Shown one piece after another: positions 1 to 11,689 of a stretch of 64,000 bases of DNA. This DNA comes from Mesocentrotus franciscanus. Its lineage: Eukaryota > Echinodermata > Echinoidea > Camarodonta > Strongylocentrotidae. A program made the position numbers and the translations under genes. Under the pieces are notes generated by a model that was not told the DNA's origin, made no database searches, and saw only the letters and a program-made list of their open reading frames with translations. Within the stretch, counting starts at the first letter, position 1, and every line of letters begins with the position of its first letter. The stretch lies in NCBI GenBank assembly GCA_037976565.1, contig CP137671.1, positions 10,222,158-10,286,157 of the forward strand, read 5' to 3'.

Positions 1-360
1 AACAAAACAAAAAACGCTTAAAAACGGCACGGCGGGTGCACGGTCACCGCGCCTTTAAAATGGCACGGCGGGTGCACGGTCACCGCGCCTTCTCCGCGCA
101 ACCTTTGCACGGGAGCTGCACAGGCTCCGTACGATTTCCTTGCGGAGGCTGCGGAGACTGCACAGCTACTGCATTGAAATTGCACGATATCCGTACAATC
201 TCTGATCAACCTCTGTCGGATTTGCCTCGGCCTGCCCCCGAGGGCCAATACAAGAAATGGCACGATGCTCGTAGACAATGTAAACCCAAACATCGTAGCC
301 CGTAGCCTCCTACGATGCCCCTAAAATCGCACGAAAAATCGTAGACTAATTTATAGTACG
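1..360. repeat. GC-rich block with a 36-bp direct duplication
   Basis: The motif GGCACGGCGGGTGCACGG starts at 26 and again at 62, so a 36-bp unit is present about twice. The block then carries many CGTA/CGTAC-containing words and is much richer in CpG than the DNA to its right. It looks like the end of a longer interspersed or tandem repeat cut by the window edge. No coding signal is convincing on either strand. Confidence 0.5.
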
Positions 361-389
361 GCGCCCGGGGCAAATGTAATCCAGGCATT

Positions 390-430
390 AGAGATAAGTT
401 CAACTTAGTATCTTTGTGAAACACCCCCCA
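390..430 (-). repeat. Half terminal repeat of the GGGGTGTTTC foldback family
   Basis: The stretch ends with TTTGTGAAACACCCCCC preceded by a CAACTTAGTATC-like segment, matching one arm of the elements at 3059-3337 and 54410-54700. Only one arm is present, so this is a solo or broken copy. The surrounding 361-884 is otherwise AT-rich with a T-run near 790, and nothing else is recognised there. Confidence 0.4.
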
Positions 431-884
431 GGTGTGATGACAAATAGTCCCCACATCTTCAGAGCATGGCTGAAATGCATCTCCTAGTGCCAAATGAAAA
501 TATTCAGAGAATTCACTTCGGTTGTCAATGTGCAATATCTTGAGCAAAAAAAAAGTACAGAGCTGGGTTACACAGACATGTACACCCAATGATTTGGCAG
601 CTTATGGGTTAATGTCCCAAATATGTTCCTAATGACTTGTCAATTAACATACCATTAGTTCAATGGTTCAGTCAAAATGCCCTTCAAATTTAGTTGATAC
701 GTCTACAAAGGCTGCTCATTGAGCTCCAATTGTGAATTCTAAAAATTGATAATGTACTTGGCTGTTTTCTATGATTATTGTAATATAAATTTTTTTTTTT
801 TTACTAGAATGTGAACAAATCAATTGACAAGTTACCTTTAAAAGAACAGATGCTGTGTGGTCTACAATCTTAATGAGAAATGTG

Positions 885-1770
885 CTAGGTGACATGGTGT
901 GGGTGTGATGTTAGTGCATTCACACGATGTGGTTAGGAGGGTGCTATAGCAGGAGCGAGGGGAATTGTGATAGGGTGTGGATGGAGGGGGAAGGCAACAC
1001 CCCAGGGGGATGGATGCACAATAGCAGGGATGGGGAGGGGAGAGGGGGAGGGGGGTCATGCCAACAGTGAGAGGAGTTGTGATGGAGTATGGAAGGGGGT
1101 GATGCCCAAGGGGGCGGAATGCAGAGTGTCATGGTGGTATACCAAAGGTAGCTTAGATGGGGTGTGGGAAGGGGTACAACATCAGACGGAGTAGCAGAGT
1201 AGCAAGGGAGTAACAAAGAAAATAGCATGATGAACTGTGATGAGGTGTAACAGGGAATGAAACCCGGGGATATGGAGTAGCAAGGTGGTATACCAAAATC
1301 AAGGTGAGCTTAGACCAAGTCTTGGCAGGGGTAAGGAGGATACAGTATGCAAGATGGGTTACTAATTTGGGGCCAAGAGAAACTGCCAATAGGGGGTGGG
1401 AGGGGGTACGATCGTCGAGGTGAGAGGTCAAAACTGTTCTAATGTGGATAGATAGTGGAATAGTGATGGCAAGTGAATGTAGTTTGGAAGGGTACACCTA
1501 TATATACCCGACACCACATACAATCTCTTATCAGCAGTAGATAGGAAGATAGTATCGCTAAGCTTTGAAGCTTTGGTTTACCGCCAGACAGGAGGGATGT
1601 GGGAAGAATGTGATAAACATGGGGAACAACATTTGTCTTGGGTGGAAGGGAAAGTGATATACCATCAGTTCGGCGATATGTGATATGTTTTGGTTGGGGG
1701 TATGATATATACGAAGAACAAGATATAGAGATTGTATTAGTTTGGTAGGCGGTATACCAATACCAAGATA
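885..1770. repeat. Degenerate G-rich tandem repeat
   Basis: Loosely repeated phrases such as TTGTGATGGAGTATGGAAGG and GGTGGTATACCAAA recur at irregular spacings of roughly 115 to 160 bp (for example 963, 1078, 1237; and 1132, 1290, 1747). Purines dominate the + strand. This fits an old, eroded minisatellite. The open frames here on the minus strand are compositional and rich in Pro, Ser and Leu. Confidence 0.5.
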
Positions 1771-1789
1771 GTGTGGATGAATATATAGT

Positions 1790-1860
1790 CTGTTTGGAAC
1801 CAGAAGGGCCTTAACTCATATACATTAACACAGAGTTAACGCCCTTCTGGCTCCAAACAG
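1790..1860. repeat. Recurrent 71-bp hairpin (copy A)
   Basis: Two 28-bp arms, 1790-1817 and 1833-1860, are near-perfect inverted repeats reading roughly CTGTTTGG..CCAGAAGGGC..TTAACTC, separated by a 15-base loop. Four more copies or half-copies occur at 12842, 21025, 25959 and 42589. No terminal target duplication was obvious. It may be a miniature foldback element or a hairpin RNA source; the sequence alone does not decide. Confidence 0.7.
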
Positions 1861-1863
1861 ACG

Positions 1864-2337
1864 CCCCAACAGGACACGATCAAAGACCGACTGTAATCAG
1901 TAGTAGATAGGAAGTTGGTGTAAATAAGTGGTTCTGCTAAGAGGACTCCGATAAGGAGTGGGAAGGGTCATTTGAGCCACATTTGCTACCCTTCATCCAG
2001 GTGTAAATGGGTACCCGACATTTCCTGGGGTAGTAATAATTGCAGGGCTCTGAGAATGAACAGCACTCATGCTGATGAGGCTTCCCTGGGTAAACAAAGT
2101 ATTATCGGCATCAAAGATGGTTGGCTGCATCACAAATGCAAGCATGATGTGGTATAACACCCAAGAGGGGTATCCACATGGGGATGTTACACCTCAGAAG
2201 CATTGAGGGCGTGCCGTGGTCAGAAGCGGCAGGATGGTACTCACCCTAAGAGGAGGGGGTAGGGGGTGTGACACAAGTGCATTGATATATCACTAAAACC
2301 ACTGAGCAAAGCTATGAAGGGGGAAGGAGCATTTAAG
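1864..2337. other. Intergenic, with a SINE body fragment
   Basis: Around 1990-2015 the words CCAGGTGTAAATGGGTACC match the body of the tRNA-derived SINEs at 2338 and 23410. The rest holds no recognised gene or repeat. Confidence 0.35.
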
Positions 2338-2560
2338 GTGTTGGGGTCTAGTGGATAAGTCTCTGTACTATGAACCACAAGGTACGGGCTTTGAATCCCT
2401 GCTACAGCACTACTGTCCTTTGGCAAGACATTTGCCACACTCGACCCAGGTATAAAGTGGGTACCTGGAAGGATTTAGTCCTTGCATGCACTAAGCACTA
2501 AGGTTGCCAGAGCTAAAGCTTGGTAATATTATCCAAAGTCCTTTGGAAGCGCATCTAAAT
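2338..2560 (+). mobile_element. tRNA-derived SINE (plus strand)
   Basis: The head is tRNA-like, with an A-box-like GTCTAGTGGATAAG and a B-box-like GGGCTTTGAATCCC. It is followed by a body carrying CCTTTGGCAAGACATTTGCC and CCCAGGTATAAAGTGGGTAC. The same body words occur, reverse-complemented, in the neighbouring copy at 2611-2875. Pol III-type internal promoters drive such elements. The boxes are degenerate and there is no foldable tRNA, so this is not a tRNA gene. Confidence 0.65.
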
Positions 2561-2610
2561 GTTATATCATACATATAATGCACTACATAAGAACAGAAAA
2601 TTATTACAAT

Positions 2611-2875
2611 TTATAATAATAATAATAATAATAGGTACATTTATATAGCGCAGCTACTATATGAATATACTCTACTGCACTTAATACAAAGTATCATATT
2701 ATTACCCCTGCTGTAGCTAAGCCATAACAAGGCGCTTTATGCATTCAAGGAATGAACTTCACCTGGGTGGAGAGTGGCAAATGTAAATTAATGTCTTGCC
2801 AAAGGACATTAGTGCTGCCACGAGACTCGAACCATGAACCATTTGATTCACTAGACCAAGACACAACTCAATGTA
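2611..2875 (-). mobile_element. Complete tRNA-derived SINE with LINE-like 3' tail
   Basis: Read on the minus strand it has a tRNA-like head (GGTCTAGTG box and a GGTTCGAGTCTC B-box-like segment), then the body words CCTTTGGCAAGACATT and CCACTCTCCACCCAGGTG. The 3' end reads GCTGCGCTATATAAAT followed by a TATTATT microsatellite. That 3' end is essentially identical to the end of the CR1-like LINE remnant at 8221-8266, which suggests the SINE borrows the LINE's reverse transcriptase. Confidence 0.75.
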
Positions 2876-3058
2876 AATTTCATATACATGTACATGTATG
2901 TACATATGCATACATTTTATAAAAGGCAAGCAACAATATCTCCAGCCAGGCCAAAATTTCACCAAAGTGAGTGGATATTGTAATCATTTTATTCCAATAA
3001 ACTCAAAGATTTACCTTCGGCTCTGAAAATAGCTGAATTTCATCATACTATTCTTTCT

Positions 3059-3337
3059 GGGGGGTGTTTCACGAAGACTAAGATCGACTTTAAGTTGGAC
3101 TTAAGTATAGCAGGCCGTTCATGCCATTGTTTGCTATCATTATTTACTGGCATTGGTCTCTCAAGGGACGTACAAATCATGGTAAAAATCTACAAAAACT
3201 TACATTTTTTGATAATTCATTATTGAAGGAAAAAATATGATCTAAAGATCATAATGGTGAGAGCAAACAATGGCACGAACGGCCTGTTATACTAAGTTCA
3301 ACTTAAAGTCGATCTTAGTCTTTGTGAAACACCCCCC
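3059..3337. mobile_element. Foldback MITE, GGGGTGTTTC family (copy 1)
   Basis: The two ends form long inverted repeats of about 65 bp: GGGGGGTGTTTCACGAAGAC at the left and its near-complement at the right, continuing through the CTAAGATCGAC and GGACTTAAGTATA segments to a GTTCATGCCATTG/CAATGGCACGAAC pair. The short interior has no coding capacity. A second copy lies in ARL13B intron 4 (54410-54700). Superfamily is unclear because the target duplication cannot be separated from the terminal G runs. Confidence 0.8.
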
Positions 3338-4333
3338 TGGAGTGATGCCATAAAAGGAACACAGGACCTCTAAATCACTAAAGTAAAAAGGTCTACAGTG
3401 AAATTTTGATAGAGAATGTCTCTAATACATTATGTGACAACACTGTCCTAAAGGTTTTAACATGATCGATGTTCTGTCTTTAATAATAATGGCAAATATT
3501 TTTAACATGTTGAAAGCCTTGTGTACAGTATTGGCAGGTCACAACACTTCACCCCAGAAAAAAAATTGTTAGGTTTCTTGGACTTATAAATAGCAAGATG
3601 AAAACAATTCTGAATAGGTTATATATTGCCGCCTTCTTATGAATAATAATTAAGCAAATAACAATCAAGCTGCACTACAAATGAGTTTTTGCTTTTCCAC
3701 AAATATTTGAAATTCCTATCACATCTTTAGACAGCTCATTTCAAGTACCGGTATTACTTTTTTTCAACAGTGGTTTTTCTATATCTATAAGTAACCTATA
3801 TCCAAATATTTACAGGATAGCTTTTTATTCCCTATAAAATTCCTAATAAATGTGACACATGTCGTCAGTGCACATGGCCTTTTAAAAACAAATCATTCAA
3901 GACATAAACAGGCGCATGCTTCTGTATTAATTATGAGTCTGCAAGCAGTAAGTGGGTTTTGATTTATGGGAATGTTGCAGATGGAACCTAGCCCTGTTCA
4001 TACTCGCAAAATTCATTGGATAGCTACACGATATATTTTAAACTCATGTAACAAAACGTATAGCGAAACAGATATCTGAGCAATCAGTTGAACAAAAACT
4101 CGATAAAGAATCAAGGTTCACTTCTAATAAGAACGTCTTATCTTGATAACCATAGAACTGGGCAGAGTTTATTATGAGCACAAACTGATGAGTGGCCCAC
4201 GACCGCAACTGACCTCTTTAAAACTAGTTTCCTTTATATACAATACAATACACCATACATTTTTATTCATTTATACTCTAGCTATGTTGACGATGGACTG
4301 CCATAGTCTTACAATTTAATTCACTAACATCAA
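3338..4333. other. Unassigned AT-rich intergenic DNA
   Basis: No convincing exon, RNA gene or repeat structure was seen on either strand. Confidence 0.4.
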
Positions 4334-4820
4334 AGCGGGTTCACACGGAACCAAAAAACTATGTTTTACACTGCAAGCTGGGCAAGCAGTCATTGTAACT
4401 ATAGGCTAGCAAGACCGTGCATCTGCATGGCACACAACTTTAAGCGAGGAAACTATGCGGCCTGTTATCGAGTTAACCATGAGATCGTTCACGGTTTAAA
4501 ACTACAGTTTCGTAACCGCAAGTGCTTCTGCACGGTCCTTGACTGCAAGATAAGCTCATAGTTTACAACTTAATTCAATTTATTAATTTCATATAATACA
4601 AAGATGTATTAAATACATAATAAAATTGTACAGGGAAATCTCATTAAAAAGCCAATGGCCGGAAAAAAACACAGTGATTCCCCTTACAATCATAATAATG
4701 AAAAAACAGCACATACAGAATACAAACAAAGTACTAACGAAACAGAGTCTCGATCACGTGGACCCAACTTACGTTTCTTCGTACACGTTTTGTATAAACT
4801 TTCTCCCGTGTGAACAGGCT
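4334..4820. mobile_element. Candidate MITE, GTTCACACGG family
   Basis: The left end AGCGGGTTCACACGG is matched at the right end by CCGTGTGAACAGGCT, a 15-bp inverted repeat with two mismatches. The 487-bp interior has no long reading frame. A related, larger element with 12-bp perfect ends lies at 10888-11635. The target duplication is uncertain. Confidence 0.5.
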
Positions 4821-5500
4821 ATATAAATCATGAGTATGGAGCAGGAAATAATACTTGAGACAAGCTGCTCTTGTCTAGTCCAAGTGTCAGAATTCATGAA
4901 TCCTGATAAGACGGGGGTAAGTCTGATGAGTTCACAAATATGTTTTGATGTTGAGATACTTCTTTAAAAGAGACTGGTGAAGAAGTTATGGCATGTGATC
5001 AGAATTCAAGAGCTCTGTAGTTCTTGTTTAGTCTCGGGGAACACGCTGCTTAGGAGCAACTGTTGGAGATCATTCATGATCTGTATACTTGATGGCCATC
5101 TCATTGTTAAAGGCATCGTTTAGCAATGTTAAATCTGAGATGCATGGCCCTACGTGTTATCAGTGTCTGTGATATGGTGTAATATTGAAGCCCTAAAAAA
5201 ATTGCGCTTCAAAATGATCATGAAGTGCCTCAAAAAAGGAAAAATCTTTGAGTGACTGGTTTTACCATACTCATTTTCACCAATAGACTGTAGTGTTATA
5301 AAAACCGTTAGGAAAACGAAAAATTAAATTTTGATTTCCAATCATAAATATCTTGATAATCAGACAGGCGATCAGGTTGTAAAAGTCATGGGATTCCTGA
5401 CTGACCTAAAGGTTTATAATTATGATTGCAGCATGAGCTAAATCCAGGATTTTGTTTCAGAATCTGAGTCAATGTTATCGAGTCACTTTAACTAATATAT
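4821..5500. other. Unassigned intergenic DNA
   Basis: No gene, RNA or repeat could be supported in this stretch. Confidence 0.4.
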
Positions 5501-5501
5501 G

Positions 5502-5719
5502 ACATGATTATGCATCAGGAAATATAGACAGAGACAGAAAGATATAGATATATACAGCAGGAGACAGAGAGAGAGGCAGGGAGAAGAAGAAAAAAAGAAT
5601 CTTAAAGACCTGAGCATGATATAGATGGAGAGAACGTGGGAAATGGATAAATAAAAAAATAAAAAAGATAAAGGAGAAGAGATACTACTGAGAGGGGGCA
5701 TTAGAGATGAGTGAGAGAC

Positions 5720-5750
<31 letters not shown>

Positions 5751-5888
5751 AAAGGAGGGTTGGAGAGGGAGAAAGAGAGAGAGAGAAGGGGGAAAGAGAG
5801 AGAGGGGGGACAAGAACGAGAAGCAAACAAATTGACAGAGATATGGAGAGATGTATAAACCAGTAATTAAGAAAGGCTATTAGAAGAG

Positions 5889-5931
<43 letters not shown>

Positions 5932-5966
5932 AACAGAACAAGAGAAAAGATGAAGTTAGATATGGT

Positions 5967-5997
<31 letters not shown>

Positions 5998-6145
5998 GGG
6001 GATAGGGAAAGAGAGAGAGAGAGAGAGAGAGAGATGGATGGATGGATGGATGGATGGATGGATGGATGGATGGATGGTGAGGAAGAGAGAGGTGGTAAAG
6101 AGAATTGTGGATAAGGAGAGAGAAAGTGAGAGGATGAGTTAACAT
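5502..6145. repeat. GA-rich microsatellite with a GGAT array
   Basis: Long (GA)n and imperfect GAGAGG tracts run through 5702-5830 and 5891-6033, followed by a clean tetranucleotide (GGAT)n array at 6034-6076. The serine/leucine-rich minus-strand reading frames here are translations of the microsatellite and not genes. Confidence 0.95.
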
Positions 6146-6382
6146 TTATTTTCATCAGTTCATTCGGTGTGGTGGTATCGGACAGAACCAATTTCAGAGA
6201 CGAGCATGATCTTGCGATTGTCGAAGCCTTTGTAGACTGACCTTGCTATTGATTCTGAGATTGTAGTGCCAAGAAAGAGGCACCTCACGCCCCGGGTGTA
6301 TTGATAGTAGCCAGGTTCACACAAGATTCCTTCAACTTTAAGTTTAGTTCAGGGTTTTTCAACTTGTCACCTTGTAGTTAAG

Positions 6383-6606
6383 GACCGTGCTGACGCACCC
6401 CTGGATTCAAAACGTTAAGTTTACTCGCAGTTATAAACCATGAACAATATTCTGTTCAGCATGATAACTGCGAGTCGTCACACAAAGTTATGAGCCATGT
6501 GGACTCAATTAACGTTGAGTTGTAGCGTTAAGCAAAAGACTACTCATGGTTTTATAACCTGAGTAAACTCAAATGATTGAAACCTCGAGAGTGCATCAGC
6601 ACGGTC
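6383..6606. mobile_element. Foldback element with a hairpin inside a hairpin
   Basis: Outer arms: GACCGTGCTGACGCAC at 6383 pairs with GTGCATCAGCACGGTC ending at 6606. Complementarity continues inwards through AGTTTACTC/GAGTAAACT and ATAAACCATGA/TCATGGTTTTAT. The left arm itself contains a second hairpin (CTCGCAGTTAT..ATAACTGCGAG, about 6433-6475). No coding capacity. This is a non-autonomous foldback element of unknown superfamily. Confidence 0.65.
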
Positions 6607-7319
6607 ATAAACTTCAAAATGATCTTGGAGTTTAAAACCAAGAGCTATTAAACTTTGAGTTTAAGGACTCTTGATTTTATTACTATTGCATGTTGATTAA
6701 TTTTATTCAAATTTCACTTAAGTTCATCTATTTCTTTATATTTGTACAGGGCCCTTCCTTATAAGCTCTGCTTTGTTAGGGAGTCCTTCCAATGTATTGT
6801 TTGTACATATTCATTACTGGTATGTAATTATTATGCTTTTAATGGAATTATAGACATTTTTGTTAAATTCCTGTGAACAGGGCTAGTGTTGGAATGAAGG
6901 TGGCCGTGGGGCAACACCGTCTCTTGGTATTATGGCTAACACCTGCCCAGAAGGCTCTAGGGATAGATGAGGGGGAAATTTGGTTGACATATTGGATTGT
7001 TCTGTGAAGGTGAATGCAATCAAAGGATGATTCTATTGGCAGTCTTGAAGTTGTTTCTTGAATGAAATGAAAAATGAGGTCTTGAATTGATAGATATTTT
7101 GACTATCTGGTTAAAGGCCTTGTATTTTCTTACACATGTACATTTTGTACCTGTACCTATGCAACATGGTATGATACATACAGTGAACTTTTGTTCAAAA
7201 AATGTATTATTGCTTCTTAATTTTTCCATCACATTTTAAATTGCAAGAATCTGGTGAGGGTGACTATCGCGCCCCTTCGCGCCCCTTCGCGCCTGAATGC
7301 GTCTCTTGAGAACCGACCG
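6607..7319. other. Unassigned intergenic DNA
   Basis: AT-rich and without a recognised gene. The last 65 bases (from about 7255) contain a short GCGCCCCTTC direct repeat at the junction with the LINE remnant. Confidence 0.4.
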
Positions 7320-8266
7320 TTCTATTCATTGCCCCGACCATCCCCTAGTACTCAAGATGCAAGTGTTTCAATGTTGGAAAAGTGTGTTAATTTCATTCAT
7401 AGATGGATGCTTAATAATAATCTTAAGCTAAACGATAGTAAGAGTGAATTTTTGGTTATCGGAACTTCACAACAGATTTCAAAGATAAGCATTGACGGTG
7501 TAAGAGTTGGATCCTCCAATGTGAAACCCTCTGTTACAGCAAGGAATTTAGGAGTATACTTTGATACTAATTTGAACATGGAAACACATGTTAGAAATAT
7601 TTGCAAATCAACATACTATCTTCTATACAATCTCAGACGTATCCGCAAATATTTTGATCAAGAAAGTATGAAATTGGTTGTACATGCTCTTATCACAAGT
7701 AAACTTGATTATTGTAATGGGTTGCTGTTTGGAATGCCTGATTCTCTGATAGCTAGGTTACAAAGAGTCCAAAATGCATGTGCAAGACTTGTCTATCGTC
7801 GGTCAAAATTCACCTCCACCGCACCTCTTCTGAGAGAGCTCCACTGGTTGCCAGTCCGTCACAGAATTTCATTCAAAATGTTGTTAATTGTTTATAAATC
7901 ATTGAGTGGTCAAGCTCCTGGTTACATAACAGAATTACTTCAACTCAAAGTCCAGTCACACAGTCGTAGCCTGCGCAGTTCCACAGATAAATTATTGTTT
8001 CAGATTCCCATGGCAAAACTAAAGTAACTCTCGGGGACCGCGCTTTTGCTATTGCAGCCCCAAACTATGGAATAGCTTGCCAATAGAAATACGAAGCACT
8101 CCATCTCTCAATGTCTTCAAATCCAAATTAAAAACATATTTGTTTAATTGAGAGATTCTATTTTGTGAAATTTAGTAAAAAGGAGCTCTGAACCAGCGCA
8201 GCTGAATATATTTTGTATAAAAGCTGCGCTATATAAATTTATTATTATTATTATTATTATTATTAA
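7320..8266 (+). mobile_element. 5'-truncated CR1-like non-LTR retrotransposon
   Basis: The copy keeps only the C-terminal part of the reverse-transcriptase ORF and the 3' end. The 3' end reads AGCTGCGCTATATAAAT and is followed by an (ATT)n tail at 8240-8266, typical of CR1-like elements, which end in short tandem repeats and lack a poly(A) tail. The catalytic YADD-type region is missing upstream, so the copy is dead on arrival. The tail matches the SINE at 2611-2875. Confidence 0.88.
7343..8151 (+). pseudogene. Reverse-transcriptase C-terminal remnant
   Basis: An open frame ends at a stop at 8027. Its residues include the CR1-clade landmarks LKLNDSKSEFLVIG, ARNLGVYFD, LDYCNGLLFGMP, LQRVQNACARLV and LHWLPVRHRISFKMLLIVYK. 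These belong to the region just after the palm domain (thumb and C-terminal extension) of CR1/jockey-type polymerases. After 8027 the conserved continuation (LGDRAFAIAAP, then LWNSLPIEIR and FKSKLKTYLF) is found only by changing frame twice, near 8020 and near 8066, before a final stop at 8151. No intact polymerase could be made from this copy. Confidence 0.9.
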
Positions 8267-9829
8267 ATTAAGATCCTTTTTCAAAAGAATTTCTTACCTT
8301 CTTCGATTCCAGTCTTTTCTTTCTCTTCTTTTCTTTTTTATAATCATAATCACTAGATTTTTATGAAACAATTTTCCTTTCTTTCTCAATCTGAATGTCT
8401 GGATTGTTCGTAAGAAAGATAGTAAGAACATTTATTGCCAATTCATTGCCGTATTTGAAATATAATTGAAAAGAGAGCTCCAGACAAAACAGCACTTGAA
8501 GGATTGTACAAAACCAGGTTTGACTGCAGGATATGCAGCAATCAACCACTGAACATTGGTTAGAAATACAGTCAATTCTGAAGTTTTCAACACTTCCAGA
8601 AGACAACTAAACTAATAATATGATGAGCTGAAAAAACAAAGTTCTGGCATTGCTTCTTCGTCTGATAAAACAAGCGAGTACAGGGGCCGTAAGTACAAGG
8701 AAAGAGAGGTCAACTTAGTTTCCTAGATGTAAACCTCTGAAAGCTCGATCCCCCTCATGTAATTACCCCTTTTTATTGACAGCCAAGCTAAGGTTTGTGG
8801 CATCTTTTTCCCTGATCAAATGAACGCACAAAGACCAGGTGCAAGTCGGGCCATTCCGCTGACACGCTCTATCAAAATAAGACAAATTAATTAAACACTA
8901 AGGTAAAGGGATGCTGCGAGGACATCTGTAAACATTAGCGGAAACACAACTGATTAGACGCGGGATGGAAACACAACACGGGCGGCTACGGTGTCGCGTC
9001 AATAACGAACAAGAACATCAAGAAAGCAGATGCCCACCGTTATATTAACTCTGCTCCTTAATATATACAGTGGATTCGTGTAATGACTTTTAATCTTGTA
9101 GGCATTGATCATGCCTTAGGGCTACTAATTGCATGCATCGGCAGCGTACAAGGAGAGACACAAACTCAGTTGTCTCTGATCTCTAATCTTAGAAAATTCC
9201 TGGGCACGGAACCGTCATGTCAAATGCTACTTTCGTGTACTATCAATAGTTCATGTAAACATGGAGGAACAGTTGAATAATGTTTTGATAGAGAGCAAAA
9301 CACACCTCAGCTTTTAAAGTAAGCATCTATATAACCAATAGATAACCTTTACTTCTAAATCTCAAATGGTTTTCAATTTTCATTTTGATCTCAAATTTTC
9401 CACAAATGCAAAGGGTATCTATATATTGTCAGAAATACATACCGTACTGTAAATCCCACTTCAGTTATGGTCAGCTTTTTAGTTACTGATTGGTGGAGTA
9501 ATAATCATTATAACCATCAAGAAATATTTAGACTCAACATCTCAATTTCTTCACATCTCTGTATTCATTACACTGCAAATTATTTCATCTGTAATAGAGT
9601 ATTTTCATATAAACCTTTTTTTATAAATAAAGTAGGAAGATATTAAAGATTTCAAATGATATTGAAATCATCATGTACTGAATGAAATAGCTTCAAAATA
9701 TATATTAACTCTGTCTTCAAGCATCAAGTCCATGCAAAGTTCTGTTTCATTCCTTTTGCCAAGCTACGACCTTCGATCCACTTGTCAATCTGTCAGGAGA
9801 TGTCTTAGCTAATATCGGGTAACCAAATA
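8267..9829. other. Intergenic; unique-looking segment at 8740-9060
   Basis: No exon is supported. The stretch 8740-9060 is less AT-rich and not visibly repetitive. It carries TTAATTAAACAC and TGTAAACA, words that resemble homeodomain and forkhead sites. It could be a regulatory element, but this is only a compositional impression. Confidence 0.3.
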
Positions 9830-10330
9830 TTAGGTCTGCCTAGTGAAATGCAAATCTTTTGACGCTACACTGTGCATTTCAATAGGACAAAAAAGACTCA
9901 TCTACATTTAAAAGTCTGTCAAGTCTTTTCATTTATTTACATTCTAGTCTCTACATGACATGATTGTTCATTAGCTGTGTCAGGAAAACTCAAGTTGTGT
10001 TCATACTCCAGTGTCCATCATCTACAGCAATGATTTAATGTATGATTCATACTCTTCTATCCCTCAATACAAGCTGAATTTTGTTATGTTTACAACATCT
10101 GTGAAAACAGTATATAGAGTACAAATGTATTTCACTTTCTCTACCAAAATGCAAATCTATCTATGTTACACTGTGCATTACAACAAATATTAAAGAAAAT
10201 GATCATTTTAAAATCTATCGTTTCATCTATTTATTCTCTACATGGCATGGTCTTTCATTAGATGTTTTCAGGATATCTCAAGGTGTGTTCACCAAACTCA
10301 GCTGCACACATCACCTGGAGTAACGGTAAC
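9830..10330. repeat. Old tandem duplication, about 298-bp unit
   Basis: AAATGCAAATC, CACTGTGCATT, TCTACATG-CATG and TTCATTAG-TGT occur in the same order from 9848 and again from 10146, spaced about 298 bp. The copies are diverged by many substitutions. There is no coding content. Confidence 0.6.
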
Positions 10331-10887
10331 GATTTGGAAGTATGTTCAATATACTACATGTCATAAACTTCAATATGCTGAGTTTTATCATGTCTGAATT
10401 AGTGTATGAGAACTGTGAACACATCAATGCACTGTTTACATCAAGACAGGAGATAGGTGAGGGGGGGGATACAAGTGGACCAGCCTGAGCCTCCCCCACA
10501 AAAATCCAAACATGACATAGCCCAATAACTATGAAACATAAAATGCAACACTGGCCCCTGCCCCCCTCTCCACCTCACACTTTCCAATTTTTGACCTAAA
10601 AGGCACTTTAAAATGTGATAATCTTTTTTCTTTTCTTTTTGCTTGTCAGAGAAATTGTGCCTCCCCCCCCCACATCCCCACCACTTTTTACAAAATCCTG
10701 GCCTGCATCTACCCCTGGACTAATATATATTTCCCTCTCTCTCTCTCTCAAACTCAATTTGTTCCAGTTCATCACTACCAAACCAGTACATGAGCATCGG
10801 TAGGATTGCTAACATCACGGAATGGGAGCCAAGAGAGTGCTAAATCTTTACAGACTGCCGAAGACTAACAATTCATATAGCTACAGT
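10331..10887. other. Unassigned intergenic DNA
   Basis: Contains a short CT run near 10735 and C-rich patches near 10560 and 10660. Nothing else is recognised. Confidence 0.35.
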
Positions 10888-11635
10888 ATGTTCACACGGA
10901 TCCATCGTTCTAGTTTGCAAAACTGCACAACGAGCCACTGTTAATGACGAGAGTTCACACGGGACCGAAATAACGTGTATTGAAAGTGAACTATACAAGC
11001 ATTCAATTTTAACTACAAGCTGACGTACATGTATTAATCTCAAAGTTAATTACGTCCACACAGCACATACATGTAACTTCAAGTAATGACTCTGCGCTGC
11101 TTGAAGTTTTCACGCTAACCTTTCAAGCTAATCTTGAGCTCTGGTATGGGAATCGTATTTGAGAGAAAATTGCTATGATTTATTCTGCAGTAAATTGATT
11201 GTTTGAACCAGTGAAATAAAAACAAATGCACAAAAACTTACTGGGCATCTTCGATAAAAACCACAACTCCCATTTGCACATAGTGACCTGTGTTTTAAAA
11301 GCACATGGTGTCGGGCCTACTTACCCGGATTCCTTATCTTTATAGTTTCTATGCTCATTACTCAGCCACTATACATTTTCTACAAAAATAATTCTGCACA
11401 AGTCATTTATTTGAAATCTTGAACATTCAGTGTAAGTTTCGTTGGATTCTGTGAGAAATTATTTTCTTTATTTACCAGAACTCAAGTGTATCTTTAAGAT
11501 GTGTTGGGGTTTGTAACTTGGAGTTTCCATTTGTTTTGTAACCATAATTATGCCCTCATGTCTCTAAGTACAAGATAACTTCGAAGTTTAAAACCACGGC
11601 CTAAACTTAAAGTTAACGGACTACCGTGTGAACAT
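10888..11635. mobile_element. Candidate MITE, GTTCACACGG family (748 bp)
   Basis: Perfect 12-bp terminal inverted repeats: ATGTTCACACGG at 10888-10899 and CCGTGTGAACAT at 11624-11635. A further internal GTTCACACGG occurs near 10961. The ends resemble those of the candidate element at 4334-4820. No transposase reading frame is present. Confidence 0.55.
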
Positions 11636-11689
11636 CACTTCTCTCTGGTTATTAGTTGGAGACCTAAACAAAAACTACACCAACATGTG

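Noticed and set aside
36..305. 89-codon frame at the left edge
   Set aside because: Lies in a GC-rich duplicated block, and its repeated peptide follows the 36-bp DNA repeat.
5880..6191. Minus-strand Ser/His/Pro repeat frames
   Set aside because: Translations of the GA and GGAT microsatellites.
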